Shown: piece by piece, positions 5,503 through 8,964 of the stretch | Layout: the number at the start of each line of letters is the position of its first letter | Numbering within the stretch: position 1 is the stretch's first letter | Assembly (NCBI GenBank): GCA_003477185.1 | Contig: DMTJ01000361.1 | Location: 1 to 8,964, forward strand | Length of the DNA: 8,964 bases | Direction: 5' to 3' | Source: Lentisphaeria bacterium | GTDB lineage: Bacteria > Verrucomicrobiota > Lentisphaeria > JABSQK01 > UBA12247 | The notes under the pieces: model-generated | What the model saw: only the letters and a program-made list of their open reading frames with translations | Told to the model about the DNA's origin: nothing | The model's database searches: none | Position numbers and translations under genes: made by a program

Positions 5503-8500
5503 ATGAATACCATCTTGACTCGACGCGCCTTCTGTTTGCTGTTGTGCCTGGCCTGCTGCTCGCTTTCTGCCGAGGAGAGGCTGATGAAAGGGACCGTGTG
5601 GCTGGATGATCCCAACGAAGTTGCCGGATTCGAAGCTGTGCAGGAGAGTCTTTCGCGTCTATCCGAGTCGGCTCGCATTCTCTATGTGGGGCTGCAGCCG
5701 GGGGATGAGCCGATGGCGCTGCTGGCCTACTTGTCGCAGCGTAGATATGCGAACGTCGCCTCTGCTTTTATCACCCGCAACGAACGCGGTGCCAATCAAG
5801 TCGGGCTGGAACGCGGAGACGCGCTAGCTGTATTGCGTAGTGCGGAGGCATTGACCGCGGCCAAGATTGTGAAATCTGACGTGTTTTTTTTGGGGTTTCC
5901 GGACGTCGGCGAGTGCAAGAATGCCACAGACGCGCTGATGCAGTGGAACGAAAAGCGCGCAATTGCTGAACTGGTGACGCTGATGCGCGATTATCGCCCG
6001 CACGTCGTCTTGACCCATTTCACCGGGCGGTCGGCCGAGGCCAATGGTCAGCAGCGCGCGCTGGGGGTGCTCGTCGAACGCGCCTACGAGCGCTGCGGAT
6101 TCAGCAGCTTTCCGACGACTGGGCAAGCCCTGTGGCGACCAGATGCGCTGTTTCTGGTCGGTGAGCGTATGCCTGGCAAGCGCCAGTACTCGATCGATGT
6201 CGCAAAGCAGGCACCATCTGGCAAGTCTTTCGCGCAACTGGCGGTCATGGCGCGCGCTTCGTATCGCTCGCTGGAGTTGCCGCGGCTGCGCGGTGGCTTG
6301 AAATCCGTCTCCCTATCCTTGCTGCAGAATCAACTGGGCGATGATCCAGCGGAAGGCAGCGACCCGTTCGACAAGTTTCTCCGGGGACCGGAAACCTTGA
6401 CCAGTGCCAACGTCGCAGCTAGCGGTCGCTGGGCGGACAAAATTCGGATCAACGCGTCGGCTGCGCGCGACATGAAGGGGGCCCCAGACCGCCTGCTGTT
6501 GCATCTCGTTCCGGGATTGGCCGCTGCCCGCTATGCTGCCCAAGCCTCGGAGCAGCTCGATGCGGGGCTGGCCGCGGGTTACGAGGACAGCGCCCGAAAT
6601 TTTACGCGGGCCCTGCACCAGGCCACTGGCCTACAGGTAGATCTGCGCTGTGACCGTGACTTGGCCTTGCCCGGTGAAACCGTGAACTTTACGTTGCATC
6701 TTTTCGCCCCGTCAGCTCCGGTGATCAAGCCGCGCGTACGCCTGACCTTATTACAGCGAAAGGCTGGCAAGCTGGTTCCGATGCACTACGAGCTGGTGCC
6801 TGAGAATCAGGAAGTGACCGAGGTTCTGAAACGGCGGCAGTCTGCCAAGTTTCGGGTGGAAGTTCAGATTCCGGATGACGCCACGTCTACGACGGTGTTT
6901 GACGTGAAGCGTGGCTGGCGTCTGCCGTTTGGTCGCCGCCACCGAGCCTTGGGGGAGATGCCGGTCGCGTATGCGACGGTGACCTATCAGGCAGGGTTTG
7001 ATATTGGCAGCTACGCCACCGCGGTTTCCGGTGCCGAGAATGCGCCCGTGTCGGTCGCGGTAGAGGCGCGACAGTTGCGCAAGGGCGCCGATGGTGCCGG
7101 GGTGCGAACCCAATTGCGCGTGCTGTCGCCGGTGGACGTTTCACTGGCACGGGACGTGGTCCCGGCGTTTCTTGGCCCCGAGGGTGCGACCTGCTACATC
7201 ACAGCGGCGTTGGCGGCGGCGACCGATGTGCCCGGCGTGCTTACGCTCGAGGACGTGCCGCCAAGCTGGACCATCACCCCGTCACGGGTACCGCTCGAGT
7301 TGAAGAAAGGCGAAGCGCGGACCGTGCGATTCACCTTGACGTTGCCGCACAGGCACGCAGACGCTGCGAAGTCCGCAAAGGTCAAAGCACTGTTCCGAGC
7401 AGGGCGCCATCGCATCTCCTCCGCCGTGCGCGAGATCGATCCACGTCATGTGGGCCGTTTTACCTATGCGGATGAGGCGCTTTGCCTTCTTTCGCCGGTT
7501 GCGACTAAGCGCCCGACGGCACAGCGAATCGCCTGCGTACCAGGGCCAGATCTGAACCTGATTGCTGCCTTTGAGACCCTTGTGCCGGACATGACGATCC
7601 TGCAGGACAGCGACCTGGCCGCGCGGCGATTTCATGGATTCGACACGATCATCCTGGCTCCTGGAGCCTACGACTATCGCAACGAACTGGTGGATGCCCG
7701 CGAGGGACTGCTCACCTATGCGCTTGATGGTGGGCGTCTGGTGGTGATGCATCAAGACGCAGCCTTTGCGACTCAGAATTGCGCGCCGTTTCGGCTGCAC
7801 TATTCCAGCCCCAGCCATGCGGTGACCGATGAGCGAGCGCGAGTCAAAGTGCTGGCTCCGCTGCATCCGCTGCTGACCCAACCAAACGAGCTCAGTCGGC
7901 TAGATTTCGATCACTGGCAGGTTGAGCGTGGCCGCTTTTTTCTGGCGACCGACCGCTTGCCAAGTACTGCTAGAAAGCTGCTACTGGTTCAAGATCCAGG
8001 TGATGCTGATCAGGACGGCGGGTTGGTCTATCTAAAGATTGAGCGGGGCGAGTGGATCTACTGTGCATTGAACCTGCAAGAGCAACTCTCACACCATGTG
8101 CCTGGCGCCTGGCGGTTGCTGGCTAATCTTTTGGGGCCAAGCCGGGCTGAGCGCCTAGCAGGTGCGGATCATAAGCCCGAGCCGGGTGTTGCGGAGTCCG
8201 CAAAACCACCCGTTAAGGCACCACCCACAGTTAGCGAAGCCGCATCGGATTTGGCGCGGCATGTTGAACGTGCGACTACACCCGAGCCGGTGAAATCGGT
8301 GAAGCCAGCTATCGCTGTGGAGGTTCCGAAGCCAGCACAGGTGCCAGTGCCTGTCGTTGAGCGTCCGAGAGTGACCTTGGTCGAACCGGTCGTGCAAGTG
8401 CAGTCGGAACTTGCTGTATCCCAACCCGCAGTCGAAGCGGTTGCGCCGGTAATGGCAGAGCCAGTAGAAGCCGTGGTCCGGACACCGCCCCCCACAAAGG

Positions 8501-8964
8501 CCGCAATCCCTGAGAGTCGCCCTTCAGCCGGCGTTCTGGCGCTGCTGCGGGCCCGCGAAGCGCAGCGAAATGCGGCCAAACCACTGCCGCCCGAGGTGGC
8601 AGCGCGCTTCCAGAACACTGGCGCTACTCCGGCGGCGCCAGTGGCGGTTGCCCCGCCGGTGACAGCTAGGCCCGCCGCCGAGCCAGTGGCCGAGCCCCCC
8701 GCCGAGCCGGTTGCGCTGGCCAAGGAGCCAGAACCTTCGCCGACCATCAGCGCTAGGATCGGCATCGCGCCAGTTTCGCTGTCCCGATCTACTCCCGTCT
8801 CGAGCGCTGACGCGCCGCGCGAGGTGAATTCTGCGTTTCGTCGCGCGTTGTTTCCAAACCGGGGGCGTGAGGAGCTAGCTCGTGTTGTGGCACCAGAGCC
8901 GCCGATTGCGAGGTCCCCAAAACCTGAGCCCCCGCCAGTTGTCGTGGTGAAGGCCGAACCGCCG
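5503..8964 (+). CDS. Secreted PIG-L/LmbE-fold protein with lost zinc site, NEW3-like and ThuA/GATase-like regions, and Pro/Ala-rich tail (3' end outside window)
   Basis: The frame stays open for 1154 codons to the window edge. Residues 1-23 look like a signal peptide ending SLSA. Residues ~58-225 align with PIG-L/LmbE N-acetylglucosaminyl deacetylases (ALLAYL, RGDALAVLRSAEALTAAK, RDYRPHVVLTHFTG). The HPDDE motif, however, reads Q-P-G-D-E (65-69), and the later HxxH reads N-G-Q-Q (181-184), so both histidine positions and the catalytic Asp are gone. Deacetylase activity is therefore unlikely. The middle contains a NEW3-like beta-sandwich (VPPSWTITPSRVPLEL, 585-600). Residues ~677-780 resemble the ThuA/GATase-like domain that follows in long PIG-L proteins (FDTIILAPGAYDYR, LLTYALDGGRLVVMHQ). 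From ~890 a tail rich in Pro, Ala, Val and Glu begins, absent from ordinary members of 800-900 residues. No Shine-Dalgarno site precedes ATG 5503; the frame is closed upstream by TGA at 5446-5448, and ATG 5584 would lose the signal peptide. Confidence 0.85.
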   Translation, partial: MNTILTRRAFCLLLCLACCSLSAEERLMKGTVWLDDPNEVAGFEAVQESLSRLSESARILYVGLQPGDEPMALLAYLSQRRYANVASAFITRNERGANQVGLERGDALAVLRSAEALTAAKIVKSDVFFLGFPDVGECKNATDALMQWNEKRAIAELVTLMRDYRPHVVLTHFTGRSAEANGQQRALGVLVERAYERCGFSSFPTTGQALWRPDALFLVGERMPGKRQYSIDVAKQAPSGKSFAQLAVMARASYRSLELPRLRGGLKSVSLSLLQNQLGDDPAEGSDPFDKFLRGPETLTSANVAASGRWADKIRINASAARDMKGAPDRLLLHLVPGLAAARYAAQASEQLDAGLAAGYEDSARNFTRALHQATGLQVDLRCDRDLALPGETVNFTLHLFAPSAPVIKPRVRLTLLQRKAGKLVPMHYELVPENQEVTEVLKRRQSAKFRVEVQIPDDATSTTVFDVKRGWRLPFGRRHRALGEMPVAYATVTYQAGFDIGSYATAVSGAENAPVSVAVEARQLRKGADGAGVRTQLRVLSPVDVSLARDVVPAFLGPEGATCYITAALAAATDVPGVLTLEDVPPSWTITPSRVPLELKKGEARTVRFTLTLPHRHADAAKSAKVKALFRAGRHRISSAVREIDPRHVGRFTYADEALCLLSPVATKRPTAQRIACVPGPDLNLIAAFETLVPDMTILQDSDLAARRFHGFDTIILAPGAYDYRNELVDAREGLLTYALDGGRLVVMHQDAAFATQNCAPFRLHYSSPSHAVTDERARVKVLAPLHPLLTQPNELSRLDFDHWQVERGRFFLATDRLPSTARKLLLVQDPGDADQDGGLVYLKIERGEWIYCALNLQEQLSHHVPGAWRLLANLLGPSRAERLAGADHKPEPGVAESAKPPVKAPPTVSEAASDLARHVERATTPEPVKSVKPAIAVEVPKPAQVPVPVVERPRVTLVEPVVQVQSELAVSQPAVEAVAPVMAEPVEAVVRTPPPTKAAIPESRPSAGVLALLRAREAQRNAAKPLPPEVAARFQNTGATPAAPVAVAPPVTARPAAEPVAEPPAEPVALAKEPEPSPTISARIGIAPVSLSRSTPVSSADAPREVNSAFRRALFPNRGREELARVVAPEPPIARSPKPEPPPVVVVKAEPP

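Noticed and set aside
8169..8765. Minus-strand open frame of 198 codons rich in Gly/Ala/Ser/Thr
   Set aside because: It is the complement of the Pro/Ala-rich tail; GC-rich low-complexity coding leaves few stops on the other strand.
1..8964. CRISPR array, tRNA or rRNA genes
   Set aside because: No regularly spaced repeats, cloverleaf-compatible arms or rRNA-like conserved stretches were seen.

Overview
The window looks like bacterial chromosome from a glycan-degrading, Gram-negative-type organism. Secreted GH20 and GH18 enzymes, a formylglycine-type sulfatase relic, a PhyH oxygenase beside an AraC regulator, and a large secreted PIG-L-type protein together suggest Verrucomicrobiota, Planctomycetota or Lentisphaerota. 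That placement is inferred from gene content only; nothing in the window fixes the taxon. Several genes have Shine-Dalgarno-like sites. Base composition is uneven: lines of the PIG-L-type gene reach about 70% GC, while the small membrane-protein gene is near 47%.

Layout. (1) 1-680: the 3' end of a probable GH20 beta-N-acetylhexosaminidase. (2) 765-1570: a sulfatase pseudogene with three independent lesions, namely loss of the catalytic cysteine, a nonsense codon, and a large out-of-frame internal deletion. (3) 1571-1941: no recognisable gene. (4) 1942-3337: a probable two-gene operon of a small multi-pass membrane protein of unknown function and a secreted GH18 glycosidase. (5) 3362-3465: a near-perfect 25-base inverted repeat whose arms are themselves small hairpins (REP/REPIN-like), lying between convergent genes. 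(6) 3513-5249: an AraC-family regulator divergent from a phytanoyl-CoA dioxygenase-family gene, with a repeat-rich shared control region. (7) 5503-8964: a very long open frame with a good sigma70-like promoter. It encodes a secreted PIG-L/LmbE-fold protein that has lost its zinc-binding residues, followed by a beta-sandwich region, a ThuA/GATase-like domain and a long Pro/Ala/Val/Glu-rich tail that runs off the window.

Working together. GH20, GH18 and the former sulfatase point to breakdown of amino-sugar-containing, once-sulfated glycans outside the cytoplasm. The PIG-L fold normally deacetylates N-acetylglucosamine derivatives, so this copy may keep a binding role without catalysis. The AraC/PhyH pair looks like an independent regulated unit. 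No complete new defence or mobile system was found. The most unusual items are the PIG-L pseudoenzyme with its disordered tail, the REPIN-like element, and the decaying sulfatase.
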